29,996 nt of DNA, from the NCBI GenBank assembly GCA_900765185.1, contig CAAFQT010000062.1:1-29996 (forward strand), given 5' to 3'. The translations under genes and the position numbers were made by a program. The notes below the pieces were generated by a model. It did not search any database, was not told where the DNA came from, and saw only the letters and a list, made by a program, of their open reading frames with translations. Below, in pieces: positions 8,005 to 16,211 of this stretch. The first letter of the stretch is position 1. Each line of letters begins with the position of its first letter. The DNA is from an uncultured Collinsella sp. Lineage in GTDB: Bacteria; Actinomycetota; Coriobacteriia; Coriobacteriales; Coriobacteriaceae.

Positions 8005-8793
8005 ATGGGGAAGGGCGACGTTTTGACGATCGATATGAATAGTGCGGCGGGCACGAACGGTGTGGGCGGCGCCGAGGTCGTTCCGCTCATCGAGCTGCGC
8101 GACGTGGTGTTCTCCTATGCGGGGCATACGGTTGTCGATGGCGTGTCGCTGCAGGTCGATCGTGGTGAACTCGTTGCCCTGCTCGGTCCCAACGGCTGCG
8201 GCAAGACGACGATTATGCGTCTTATTAACGGCCTTGAACTCGCGGACGCAGGGGCATACCTGTTTGACGGGCACGTGGTCGATGCGGCGTATCTGAAGGA
8301 TTCTGCTGCTGCTCAGAAGTTCCACCAGCGTGTGGGCTTCGTATTCCAAAACGCCGATGCCCAGCTGTTCTGCGCCACGGTGGGCGAGGAAGTTGCTTTT
8401 GGTCCCGCGCAGATGGGGCTGCCGGCAGACGAGCTCGAGCGCCGCGTGCGCGATGCCATGGGGCTGTTCCAGGTTGCCGACCTTGCCGACGCCTCTCCCT
8501 ATCAGCTCTCGGGCGGGCAAAAGAAGCGTGTGGCGCTGGCGGCAGTTGTATCGATGAACCCCGATATCCTAGTGCTCGATGAGCCCACCAATGGGCTCGA
8601 CGAGGATTCATGCGACATCGTGGTCAACTTCTTGCTGGCCTACGTCGCGGCGGGTAAGACGGTCTTGATGAGCACGCATCACCAGGATTTGGTGCGACGC
8701 CTGGGTGCCCGTGCAATCTATATCGATCGATATCACCATGTGGTCGAGACGCCTTCGCCGTCGTATGGAACCGAAAGCGGTACTACGGACTAG
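8005..8793 (+). CDS. cbiO: ECF transporter ATPase CbiO
   Basis: A 262-residue ABC ATPase that powers metal uptake. Walker A is GPNGCGKTT (61-69), the Q-loop Gln is 115, the signature is LSGGQ (168-172), Walker B is ILVLDE (188-193), and the switch histidine lies in MSTHHQD (about 225). The start at 8005 gives about 28 residues before the ABC domain. A second ATG at 8035 is possible, but the first has a GGGG ribosome site. It lies 28 bases after cbiQ and ends the operon. A single ATPase implies a homodimer in the ECF module. Confidence 0.92.
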   Translation: MGKGDVLTIDMNSAAGTNGVGGAEVVPLIELRDVVFSYAGHTVVDGVSLQVDRGELVALLGPNGCGKTTIMRLINGLELADAGAYLFDGHVVDAAYLKDSAAAQKFHQRVGFVFQNADAQLFCATVGEEVAFGPAQMGLPADELERRVRDAMGLFQVADLADASPYQLSGGQKKRVALAAVVSMNPDILVLDEPTNGLDEDSCDIVVNFLLAYVAAGKTVLMSTHHQDLVRRLGARAIYIDRYHHVVETPSPSYGTESGTTD

Positions 8794-8872
8794 TTGCTGC
8801 GTAGAGCGTGCGTAGCCGCCCGCGCGGCTTTGCCGTGATGGTATAGTTATCCAGGTTTTTATGGGGGTGGCT

Positions 8873-9721
8873 ATGCCAAGTTGGAACATTCATATCGCTC
8901 AGACGGAGCGTTTGCTGGAGCGCACCGGTGCACTTGCCAATAGCGTGCGCGACCGCAATGCCTTTTTGTTTGGCTGCGTGGTTCCAGATATCTTTGTGGG
9001 CTATATGGTTCCCGGCATTGCCGATCCCATTCCGTACCGCATCACACACTTTGCCAAGCCCGAGCCTATTCCTAAGCCGCGCGAGCATGAGTTTTGGGAT
9101 ACCTATGTGGAGCCGTTACTTAATGGTTCACCGGCGGGTGCGCCGGCTGCGGCGACCTCGATTGTCGAGGAGCGCGAGCGACTGAACCGCGTACATTATC
9201 CTCAGCGCTACAAGGATGCTGAGCCGGTCACCGGGCCTGATGCCGGCGAGTTTTCGCTGGCATCCGAGGACGTGGCGCAGTCACTGCTCGATTTAACGCT
9301 GGGCGTCTGGTCGCATCTGGTGGCCGATACCGTATGGAATACGCGCGTGAATCAGTACCTGGAGGCGCACGGCGGCAAGCCGTGCGAGGAGTTCCGCATT
9401 AAAAAGCAAGGCGACTTTGACTGGTTCGGCAAGACGCTCGGCATTGTTTCGATTCCGCGCGCGACCGATCGCCTGTATACTGCGGCGACGCGTTTTGGGC
9501 AGTATCCCATCCATAAGGAGTATGTGCTCAAGACCATCGGCGTTATGCACGAGATCGTGCGCGAAAACCCCGGCGAGCCCGACCATCCGCCATACCGCCT
9601 GCTGACCGAGAAATTCTTCGACGCAACGTTTACCGAGGTCATCGAGCTGACCGAGGCGGGCTTTGCGGCTCGCGTTGCCGCTTCTGACGTCCCCGCAGTC
9701 CCCCTGATCGCTAGCTGCTAG
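8873..9721 (+). CDS. Possible zinc-dependent phospholipase C-fold protein
   Basis: A 282-residue protein with no signal peptide. It begins MPSWNIHIAQTERLL, then NAFLFGCVVPDI, and later has LGVWSHLVADTVWN. Early Trp/His, then Pro-Asp and His-x3-Asp at these places recall the zinc-dependent phospholipase C/S1-P1 nuclease fold seen in many small bacterial proteins. The resemblance is by eye only, and the substrate is unknown. The start is placed at 8873 because GGGGGTGG sits just before it; the in-frame ATG at 8861 overlaps that ribosome site. A TATAGT at 8842-8847 could be its -10. It stands alone between the metal importer and pyk. Confidence 0.55.
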   Translation: MPSWNIHIAQTERLLERTGALANSVRDRNAFLFGCVVPDIFVGYMVPGIADPIPYRITHFAKPEPIPKPREHEFWDTYVEPLLNGSPAGAPAAATSIVEERERLNRVHYPQRYKDAEPVTGPDAGEFSLASEDVAQSLLDLTLGVWSHLVADTVWNTRVNQYLEAHGGKPCEEFRIKKQGDFDWFGKTLGIVSIPRATDRLYTAATRFGQYPIHKEYVLKTIGVMHEIVRENPGEPDHPPYRLLTEKFFDATFTEVIELTEAGFAARVAASDVPAVPLIASC

Positions 9722-9857
9722 CCGGCCGGCTTGACGGTGAACAGTTCATCCCAATTGACCAACGGCTCCCGTCGCAGGCGTCTTCGGTGGTGCGCTCGGC
9801 ATCGGAGAGGCTTGCGACTGAACGCAAATCGATGAGGCGGCATATGAAGAAGGTCTT

Positions 9858-9888
9858 AAAAAAGCCCGGAAGGCAATGCCTTCCGGGC
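9858..9888 (-). terminator. Terminator of pyk
   Basis: A perfect 11-bp stem (9864-9874 with 9878-9888, three-base loop) is followed on the minus strand by six T residues (plus-strand A-run 9858-9863). It lies 33 bases beyond the pyk stop. On the plus strand there is no T-run, so it is directional. Confidence 0.92.
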
Positions 9889-9921
9889 CCTTTGCAATGC
9901 AAATCTGCTTGCAAGTACGAT

Positions 9922-11382
9922 TTAGCGCACCTGAGCGACGTATGCGACGTTGGTCGAGGAGACCTTGTCCTCGAGCTGGACGCTCATGCGGGGATCGCCG
10001 GCGGTAGCGACGGTCAGATCGCCGGCCTCGACGTAGCCGAGCTCCTTAGCGGTCTCGATCGCCTTGACGATCGTGCCGTTGACGGTGCCCTGGGTAATCT
10101 CGGCCTGATGCGGGATAACGCCCCAGTACATGATCATCTGCTGGACGGCCCACTCGTGGCGGGAGAACGCGCAGATCGGCATGTTGGGACGGAAGTGCGA
10201 AATCAGGCGAGCGGTACGACCGGTGGTCGTCGGCACGGTGATGCACTTGGCGCCAACGGTGGTGGCCATGTTCACAGCGGACATACCCACAACGTTGTTG
10301 ACGACGCGGGTGCCGTGAGCGTCAGCCGGAACCTCGAGCGGGGCGTGAGCCGGGAGGTACTTCTCGGTCTCGAGAGCAATGCTGGCCTGCATCTTAACGG
10401 CCTCGACCGGGTACTTACCGGCAGCGGACTCGCCAGAGAGCATAACGGCGTCGGTGCCGTCGTAAATGGCGTTAGCAACGTCGGCAACCTCGGCGCGCGT
10501 CGGGCGCGGGTTCTGCTGCATGGAGTCGAGCATCTGCGTAGCGGTGATAACGGGCTTGTAGGCTGCGTTGCACTTAGCGATGATTTCCTTCTGGATGTGC
10601 GGAACGAGCTCGGGCTTGATCTCGATGCCCAGGTCGCCACGGGCGACCATGATGCCGTCGGAAGCCTCGAGGATCTCGTCGAAGTTCTCGACGCCCAGGG
10701 CGCACTCGATCTTCGGGAAGATCGTCACGTGCTCGCCGCCGTTCTCGCGGCAAAGCTCGCGGATGCCGCGGACGGACTCGCCGTCACGAATGAAGGAAGC
10801 GGCGATGTAGTCGATGTTCTCGGTCAGGCCAAAGAGGATGTCCTGACGATCGCGCTCGGTGATAGCGGGCAGCGAGATGTTGACGTTGGGCATGTTAACA
10901 CCCTTGCGCTCGCCGATCAGGCCGTCGTTCTTGACGACGCAGGTCATGTCCTGGCCGTCGACGGACTCGACCTCGAGGGCAACCAGGCCGTCATCGATCA
11001 GGATGAGGGAGCCCTTCTCGACCTCGGAGGGCAGAGCCAGGTAGTCGAGGGAGATGTGCTCAGAGGTGCCGTGGAAATCCTCGGACGTGGGCTGAGCGGT
11101 GACGACGATCTTGTCGCCGGTCTTGACGGCAACCTTCTTGCCGTCGACCAGAAGGCCGGTGCGGACCTCGGGGCCCTTGGTGTCGAGCAGGATGCCGACG
11201 GGCAGACCGAGCTCCTTGGAAATACGACGGACGCGCTCGATGCGACCGTGGTGCTCGTCGTAGGATCCGTGCGAGAAGTTAAAACGGGCGACGTCCATGC
11301 CCGCCTTGATCATCTCACGGATGGTCTCGTCGCTATCGCAGGCGGGACCCATGGTGCATACAATCTTGGTGCGCTTGTACAT
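9922..11382 (-). CDS. pyk: Pyruvate kinase
   Basis: A 486-residue glycolytic enzyme making ATP and pyruvate from phosphoenolpyruvate and ADP. Recognisable blocks in order: KIVCTMGPACDSDETI at the N-terminus; ARFNFSHGSYDEH (substrate and potassium site); the inserted B domain (about 70-165); the catalytic-lysine segment FPKIECALG; MVARGDLGIEI; KPVITATQMLDSM; and PTRAEVADVANAIYDGTDA with LSGESAAGKYPVEA. The C-terminal domain ends the protein, with no PEP-utiliser extension. The start has a GGAGG ribosome site on the minus strand. It is monocistronic. Confidence 0.96.
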   Translation of the reverse strand: MYKRTKIVCTMGPACDSDETIREMIKAGMDVARFNFSHGSYDEHHGRIERVRRISKELGLPVGILLDTKGPEVRTGLLVDGKKVAVKTGDKIVVTAQPTSEDFHGTSEHISLDYLALPSEVEKGSLILIDDGLVALEVESVDGQDMTCVVKNDGLIGERKGVNMPNVNISLPAITERDRQDILFGLTENIDYIAASFIRDGESVRGIRELCRENGGEHVTIFPKIECALGVENFDEILEASDGIMVARGDLGIEIKPELVPHIQKEIIAKCNAAYKPVITATQMLDSMQQNPRPTRAEVADVANAIYDGTDAVMLSGESAAGKYPVEAVKMQASIALETEKYLPAHAPLEVPADAHGTRVVNNVVGMSAVNMATTVGAKCITVPTTTGRTARLISHFRPNMPICAFSRHEWAVQQMIMYWGVIPHQAEITQGTVNGTIVKAIETAKELGYVEAGDLTVATAGDPRMSVQLEDKVSSTNVAYVAQVR

Positions 11383-11445
11383 TCAGACCTCCATCTGACA
11401 TCGTCTTGCGCTGATAGATAAACCATAAGAAATAAAACTGAGATG

Positions 11446-11451
11446 ATTATA
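11446..11451 (-). promoter_or_regulatory. -10 box of the pyk promoter
   Basis: A consensus TATAAT reads on the minus strand at 11451-11446, about 64 bases before the pyk start. No convincing -35 is seen 16-18 bases further upstream. Confidence 0.45.
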
Positions 11452-11720
11452 ACGAAATGCCGACCGAATACCCCAAAAAATCGACCGTATGCCGAATTAG
11501 AAGTTCATTTTTTGCGGAAAAACGGTATATGCAAAAACTTTACCAACCGTTCTAACCGCTGCTATCTGGGCGATATTTTAGTTCGATGATGCGCCGAAGA
11601 AAAAACGTTTTATCAATCTTGAGCATCACACGGTCTGCACCGTTGCGCCTGTGCCGTGTTTCCAAATGGATTGTTTTGGCTAGACCCGCCGCTTTGGGGT
11701 ACCATAGCTCCACTATCAAC

Positions 11721-11815
11721 TGCCGCTCAGCACGGCAGCCTTGATGAGCCCTTGCCCTTCTCCTGGGAATTATGATCGGGCATCAATCTGCTGAGTGGCC
11801 CGAATCCCAGGAGGG
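11721..11815 (+). promoter_or_regulatory. Structured 5' leader with alternative pairings, calcium ATPase gene
   Basis: This is the part of the 441-base gap between pyk and the ATPase that shows structure; the rest is AT-rich, with a weak possible promoter (TTGGCT 11675, TACCAT 11700). One fold pairs CTCCTGGGA (11760-11768) with TCCCAGGAG (11805-11813), hiding the ribosome site, plus TCGGGC (11776-11781) with GCCCGA (11798-11803). A local hairpin TGCCG/CGGCA (11721-11737) is compatible with it. A rival fold pairs 11722-11731 with 11790-11799 (10 bp, one G-U) and TTGATG-A-GCCC (11741-11751) with GGGCATCAA (11778-11786). Mutually exclusive pairings around a sequestered ribosome site suggest a cis-acting switch. 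No known riboswitch class is recognised. Confidence 0.5.
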
Positions 11816-11823
11816 GACTCTAT

Positions 11824-14505
11824 ATGCAAAAGGAATACCTGTCCGCCGCGGCGGAGGTACTCAGCGACCAAGGTGTCGATGAGAACCTCGGTCTGAGCAA
11901 CGACGAGGCGTCGTCGCGCCTCGCCAAGACAGGCCCTAACAAGCTTGAGGAAGCCGAGAAGACGCCGCTGTGGAAGCGCTTCTTTGAGCAGATGGCCGAC
12001 CCCATGGTCATCATGCTGATCGTTGCCGCCGTTATCAGCGCACTTACGGGCATGGTCAAGGGCGAGCCCGATTTTGCCGACGTTGCCATTATCATGTTCG
12101 TCGTTATCGTCAACTCGGTGCTGGGCGTGGTCCAGGAAGCCAAGAGCGAGGAGGCCCTCGAGGCCCTGCAGGAAATGAGCGCGGCGCAGTCCAAGGTGCT
12201 GCGCGACGGCAAGCTCGTACACCTGCCGAGCGCCGAGCTCGTCCCCGGCGACGTGATCATGCTCGAGGCGGGCGACTCCGTCCCGGCCGACTGCCGCGTG
12301 CTCGAGAGTGCCACAATGAAGATCGAAGAGGCCGCGCTGACCGGCGAGTCCGTGCCGGTCGAGAAGCACGCCAACGTGATCGAGCTTGCTGCGGGCACCG
12401 ATGACGTGCCGCTCGGCGACCGCAAGAACATGTGCTACATGGGCTCCACCGTGGTATACGGCCGCGGTCGCGCCGTCGTGGTCGGCACCGGCATGAACAC
12501 CGAGATGGGCAAGATTGCCGGCGCTCTTGCCGAGGCCAAGGAAGAGCTCACGCCGCTGCAGGTGAAGCTCGCCGAGCTCAGCCGTATTCTTACCATTATG
12601 GTTATCGTCATCTGCGTCGTGATCTTTGGCGTCGACATCATCCGTCACGGCGTGGGTAACGTCCTTACCGACCCGACTGCCCTACTCGACACCTTTATGG
12701 TCGCCGTCTCGCTCGCCGTCGCCGCCATCCCCGAGGGCCTGGTCGCCGTCGTGACCATCGTCCTTTCGCTCGGCGTGACCAAGATGGCCAAGCGCCAGGC
12801 GATTATCCGTAAGCTTTCCGCCGTCGAGACCCTTGGCTGCACACAGACCATCTGCTCCGACAAGACCGGTACCCTTACCCAGAACAAGATGACCGTCGTC
12901 AAGCACGAGCTCGCCGCGCCCAAGGAAAAGTTCCTGGCCGGCATGGCGCTGTGCTCCGATGCCCAGTGGGACGAGGAGCTGGGCGAGGCCGTGGGCGAGC
13001 CGACCGAGTGCGCACTCGTCAACGATGCCGGCAAGGCTGGTCTTACTGGCCTGACTGCCGAGCACCCGCGCGTGGGCGAGGCCCCGTTCGACTCGGGTCG
13101 TAAGATGATGTCCGTGGTCGTCGAGACCCTGGACGGTGAGTACGAGCAGTACACCAAGGGCGCGCCCGACGTGGTGATCGGCCTGTGCACCCATATCTAC
13201 GAGGGCGATAAGGTCGTCCCCCTGACCGAGGAGCGCCGCGCCGAGCTCGTGGCAGCCAACAAGGCCATGGCCGACGAGGCCCTGCGCGTGCTGGCGCTGG
13301 CGAGCCGTACCTACACCGAGGTTCCCGCCGACTGCAGCCCCGCTGCGCTCGAGCATGACCTGGTCTTCTGCGGCCTGTCCGGCATGATCGACCCGGTCCG
13401 TCCCGAGGTGGCCGACGCTATCCGCGAGGCGCACGACGCCGGTATCCGCACTGTCATGATTACGGGCGACCACATCGACACCGCCGTGGCCATTGCCAAG
13501 CAGTTGGGCATCGTCACCGATCGCAGCCAGGCCATCACCGGTGCCGACCTCGATCGCATGAGCGACGAGGAGCTCGACGCGCACATCGAGGACTACGGCG
13601 TGTACGCCCGCGTTCAGCCCGAGCACAAGACCCGCATCGTTGAGGCTTGGAAGTCGCGCGACCAGATCGTCGCCATGACGGGCGACGGCGTCAACGACGC
13701 CCCGTCCATCAAGCGCGCCGACATCGGCGTGGGCATGGGCATCACCGGTACCGACGTCACCAAGAACGTTGCCGACATGGTGCTCGCCGACGATAACTTC
13801 GCCACCATCATCGGTGCCTGCGAAGAAGGTCGTCGCATCTACGACAACATCCGCAAGGTCATCCAGTTCCTGCTTTCGGCCAACCTTGCCGAGGTCTTCT
13901 CGGTGTTTATCGCCACGCTCATCGGTTTTACCATCTTCCAGCCGGTGCAGCTGCTGTGGGTGAACCTGGTTACCGACTGCTTCCCCGCGCTCGCGCTGGG
14001 CATGGAGGACGCCGAGGGCGACATCATGAAGCGCAAGCCGCGCAACGCCAAGGACGGCGTCTTTGCCGGTCACATGGGCCTGGACTGCGTGGTCCAGGGT
14101 CTGATCATCACCGTGCTGGTGCTGGCGAGCTTCTTTGTGGGCGTGTACTTTGACATGGGCTACATCCACATCGCCGATATGATCGCCGGCAATGCCGACG
14201 AGGAAGGCGTGATGATGGCGTTCATCACGCTCAACATGGTCGAGATCTTCCACTGCTTCAATATGCGCAGCCGTCGTGCGTCGCTGTTTAGCATGAAGAA
14301 GCAGAACAAGTGGCTTTGGGCTTCGGCTGCGCTGGCGCTGGTGTTGACGGTTATCGTGACCGTGCAGCCGACGCTTGCCGAGATGTTCTTTGGCCCTGTG
14401 ACGCTTGAGCTCAAGGGCGTTATCGCCGCGCTGGGCTTGGCCTTCCTGATCATCCCGCTGATGGAGATCTACAAGGCGATCATGCGCGCGGTCGAGAAGG
14501 AGTAA
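11824..14505 (+). CDS. P2A-type calcium-transporting ATPase
   Basis: An 893-residue P-type pump that exports cations, most likely calcium, across the membrane. An N-terminal cation-ATPase domain is followed by M1-M2. The actuator domain has LTGESVP (TGES at 173-176). M4 contains AAIPEGL (PEGL 303-306). The phosphorylation motif CSDKTGTLTQ places the acyl-phosphate Asp at 346. KGAPD (445-449) lies in the nucleotide domain and TGDGVNDAP at 619-627. M5 has SANLAEV (Asn687, Glu690) and M6 has NLVTDCFPALALG (Asn714, Thr717, Asp718), matching the SERCA calcium ligands for both sites. The ribosome site AGGAGGGG is caught in the upstream structured leader. It is monocistronic. Confidence 0.94.
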   Translation: MQKEYLSAAAEVLSDQGVDENLGLSNDEASSRLAKTGPNKLEEAEKTPLWKRFFEQMADPMVIMLIVAAVISALTGMVKGEPDFADVAIIMFVVIVNSVLGVVQEAKSEEALEALQEMSAAQSKVLRDGKLVHLPSAELVPGDVIMLEAGDSVPADCRVLESATMKIEEAALTGESVPVEKHANVIELAAGTDDVPLGDRKNMCYMGSTVVYGRGRAVVVGTGMNTEMGKIAGALAEAKEELTPLQVKLAELSRILTIMVIVICVVIFGVDIIRHGVGNVLTDPTALLDTFMVAVSLAVAAIPEGLVAVVTIVLSLGVTKMAKRQAIIRKLSAVETLGCTQTICSDKTGTLTQNKMTVVKHELAAPKEKFLAGMALCSDAQWDEELGEAVGEPTECALVNDAGKAGLTGLTAEHPRVGEAPFDSGRKMMSVVVETLDGEYEQYTKGAPDVVIGLCTHIYEGDKVVPLTEERRAELVAANKAMADEALRVLALASRTYTEVPADCSPAALEHDLVFCGLSGMIDPVRPEVADAIREAHDAGIRTVMITGDHIDTAVAIAKQLGIVTDRSQAITGADLDRMSDEELDAHIEDYGVYARVQPEHKTRIVEAWKSRDQIVAMTGDGVNDAPSIKRADIGVGMGITGTDVTKNVADMVLADDNFATIIGACEEGRRIYDNIRKVIQFLLSANLAEVFSVFIATLIGFTIFQPVQLLWVNLVTDCFPALALGMEDAEGDIMKRKPRNAKDGVFAGHMGLDCVVQGLIITVLVLASFFVGVYFDMGYIHIADMIAGNADEEGVMMAFITLNMVEIFHCFNMRSRRASLFSMKKQNKWLWASAALALVLTVIVTVQPTLAEMFFGPVTLELKGVIAALGLAFLIIPLMEIYKAIMRAVEKE

Positions 14506-14516
14506 CGCTCTCGTCC

Positions 14517-14604
14517 GGGCCCGCCCCACGCCCTTTCTCCCTCACTGGTCCTCGCGCTTCGCGCTGCGGGATCGTTCGGGAGAAAGGGCTTCCGGGGCGG
14601 GCCC
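14517..14604. repeat. 88-nt extragenic palindrome after the calcium ATPase
   Basis: The outer arms 14517-14527 and 14594-14604 pair perfectly over 11 bp. After a small internal loop, 14531-14540 pairs perfectly with 14579-14588 over 10 bp. The centre holds a nested hairpin around CGCG-CTT-CGCG. It begins 11 bases after the ATPase stop, has no T-run, and has the size and plan of the element at 3222-3308. It is probably a REP- or MITE-like repeat. Confidence 0.7.
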
Positions 14605-14663
14605 TGCGCTATCCTTGCTGGCTTTTCTCCCGTGCGGATGAAAAGGGCTGAGGGAAAGTATGT

Positions 14664-14698
14664 GAGCTGGTCGGGCTTTGCCCGGCCAGCTCTTTTTT
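14664..14698 (+). terminator. Rho-independent terminator after the calcium ATPase
   Basis: The 13-bp stem 14664-14676 with 14680-14692 has one G-U pair and a TTT loop. Six T residues follow at 14693-14698. It separates the ATPase transcript from the convergent minus-strand genes. Confidence 0.93.
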
Positions 14699-14761
14699 AG
14701 AGCATTTGCTCGACCGACTCTTTTTGTGAACTGGATTGTATGGGGTTGAATCGGCGACGCG

Positions 14762-15091
14762 TTAGGAGAAGCCGGGAACGTCGCTGAAGGGGATTTGAGG
14801 CATAAAGAGAACGATGACGGCCATAATTCCCCAGTAGATTTGCAGAGGTAGCGGAGCCGATATCAGGGCACTAAAGAAGGACAAACCCTTTTTGCTTCCA
14901 TATAGCTGGACCGAGCTGAGAAGAGCAATTCCAAAAGAGATGGCACTCGGCCAGCATGCTTTGACAATGAGGCTAAGGAAATAGCATATTAATGTTATCG
15001 CTATGCACCCAATGCCCCAGAGCCACTTCTTGTTGAGGAAATACTGGATGCCCCATACACCAATTACGGGGGCAATGATGACTGGCAACAT
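14762..15091 (-). CDS. Small four-helix membrane protein, candidate immunity protein
   Basis: 109 residues, mostly hydrophobic, with probable helices at about 2-19, 24-44, 48-63 and 84-96. I do not recognise the family. It is the last of three closely spaced minus-strand genes. Its start lies nine bases after the stop of the secreted-protein gene, and its AGGAT ribosome site abuts that stop, so it is probably translationally coupled. Small multi-helix proteins beside secreted peptides often protect the producer; that role here is inference. Base composition is clearly AT-richer than the flanking housekeeping genes. Confidence 0.7.
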   Translation of the reverse strand: MLPVIIAPVIGVWGIQYFLNKKWLWGIGCIAITLICYFLSLIVKACWPSAISFGIALLSSVQLYGSKKGLSFFSALISAPLPLQIYWGIMAVIVLFMPQIPFSDVPGFS

Positions 15092-15100
15092 AGCCGTATC

Positions 15101-15598
15101 CTAACTATTTATACAACGAATGTATTCTCCGGAGTTGGGGGGATAGACGCTGCAAGGTAGACGGTACGCGTTGCCTGCGGGTACGGGGTGTCCAAGGAGT
15201 TGCTTTGCTGCATACTCAGGCCAATAACCTCCGGTTTTGCTTATGATCTTCTTAATCAGTCCGTCGATTACAAGCCCCGTTACATAGCCGATGAGTTCTT
15301 TTCCAATAAAAATGGCAATTTTGACGATCCATTCTTTAGCGCCGCGTGTGGCAGCTGCTAAATCATCCAAAGACAGGGTCTGGAATCGATCGATAATTTG
15401 GACATCTCCGTTTTCATCTAGTGCGTATGTCGTCCATCCTGTGCCGGACTCATTGACAGCTTCAATGTACTCTTCGGCAGAAGGGAACTCTACTTCAAGA
15501 GGTTGCGCCTTAGATTGCTTTGGTGAAATGGCAATTGAGCAAAGCGCAACTGCGCTTGCGATGAATGACTTACGGCTTACGGGAACGTTGCGTAGCAT
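15101..15598 (-). CDS. Secreted two-cysteine protein, bacteriocin-like candidate
   Basis: 165 residues, not assignable to a family by eye. The N-terminus MLRNVPVSRKSFIASAVALC is a signal peptide with a Ser-Arg-Lys-x-Phe start that resembles a Tat motif variant. Cleavage is likely after QSKA (about residue 31). The mature part has an acidic first half, then a long hydrophobic-amphipathic helix with lysines (about 87-120). The tail has the only two mature cysteines, Cys149 and Cys162, well placed for a disulfide loop. The start at 15598 has AGGAGG upstream. An in-frame ATG at 15655 would run into the preceding gene and destroy the signal peptide layout. The neighbouring thioredoxin-like gene suggests assisted disulfide formation. 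A toxin or bacteriocin role is inferred. Confidence 0.72.
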   Translation of the reverse strand: MLRNVPVSRKSFIASAVALCSIAISPKQSKAQPLEVEFPSAEEYIEAVNESGTGWTTYALDENGDVQIIDRFQTLSLDDLAAATRGAKEWIVKIAIFIGKELIGYVTGLVIDGLIKKIISKTGGYWPEYAAKQLLGHPVPAGNAYRLPCSVYPPNSGEYIRCINS

Positions 15599-15615
15599 GT
15601 GTATCCTCCTGACAT

Positions 15616-16050
15616 TTAGCTTGACATTGCTGTGTTGTTCAGATTCAGCCTCCAATCCGTGAAACGCATTTCAAACGAATCAAGCGTGGAAAGGTCGAAC
15701 TCGGACGCTATCTTTCCTTCAGAGATGGCAAAAATTGAAGGATAAAACTCGAATGACGGCAGAAGCGCCTTAAGTGTTTCCCTATCAACCTCCTTTTGGC
15801 TCTTAGGGACAACGAGGATCTCGATGTCGTTCTTGAGACTCGGCGAAAGCGAGCGTTCTGCCGCACGGAGCTCTTCACAGGCCGGGCAGCCCTCCAGCTC
15901 AATTTGCACGATAAAAGATTCGCCTCTGCTTAATTTCGATCGAAATTCGGGCAATGAGATATTGATTGGATCGGAATTGGTTCGTACTGACGAGAAGAGG
16001 GCGAAAAGGGACAGCGATAAGATAAGGATAAGGACGGCTTGCTTTCTCAT
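15616..16050 (-). CDS. Exported thioredoxin-like protein with CPAC active site
   Basis: 144 residues. An N-terminal hydrophobic segment (about 5-21) acts as a signal or membrane anchor. A thioredoxin-like fold follows, with ELEGCPACEEL holding Cys55 and Cys58. The later stretch SFEFYPSIFAI supplies the cis-proline region of the fold. Size and layout recall the small thiol-disulfide proteins (PedC/BrcD type) encoded with some class II bacteriocins. It is the first gene of a three-gene minus-strand group; the next gene starts 17 bases beyond its stop and encodes a secreted protein with two cysteines, its obvious candidate client. A GGAGG ribosome site precedes the start. Confidence 0.75.
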   Translation of the reverse strand: MRKQAVLILILSLSLFALFSSVRTNSDPINISLPEFRSKLSRGESFIVQIELEGCPACEELRAAERSLSPSLKNDIEILVVPKSQKEVDRETLKALLPSFEFYPSIFAISEGKIASEFDLSTLDSFEMRFTDWRLNLNNTAMSS

Positions 16051-16211
16051 GGGTCCTCCAAACTCTATAAAGGTAAATTACTTTATATAAAACATTAAAT
16101 AAAGAGTTTTAAAAATGAACGGTATTGATTTGCTGGTAAATGGTTTTGAGCGAGAGCGGTTGGATTGAAAAGTACAATGAACGCAGGGAAATAAGGAAAA
16201 AAGGAGGAGAA

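Noticed and set aside
9787..11421. 544-codon plus-strand open frame opposite pyk
   Set aside because: Shadow of pyk, with Asp/Leu/Val/Gly-rich nonsense and no supporting ribosome site.
11700..11823. yybP-ykoY manganese riboswitch before the cation ATPase
   Set aside because: The conserved loop sequences of that class are not visible; the leader is instead reported as an unclassified structure.
11772..11882. Small upstream ORF starting ATGATCGGG
   Set aside because: It has no ribosome site, lies within the paired leader and runs out of frame into the ATPase gene.
12682..14529. 615-codon minus-strand open frame opposite the calcium ATPase
   Set aside because: Shadow frame; the ATPase has every expected motif on the plus strand.
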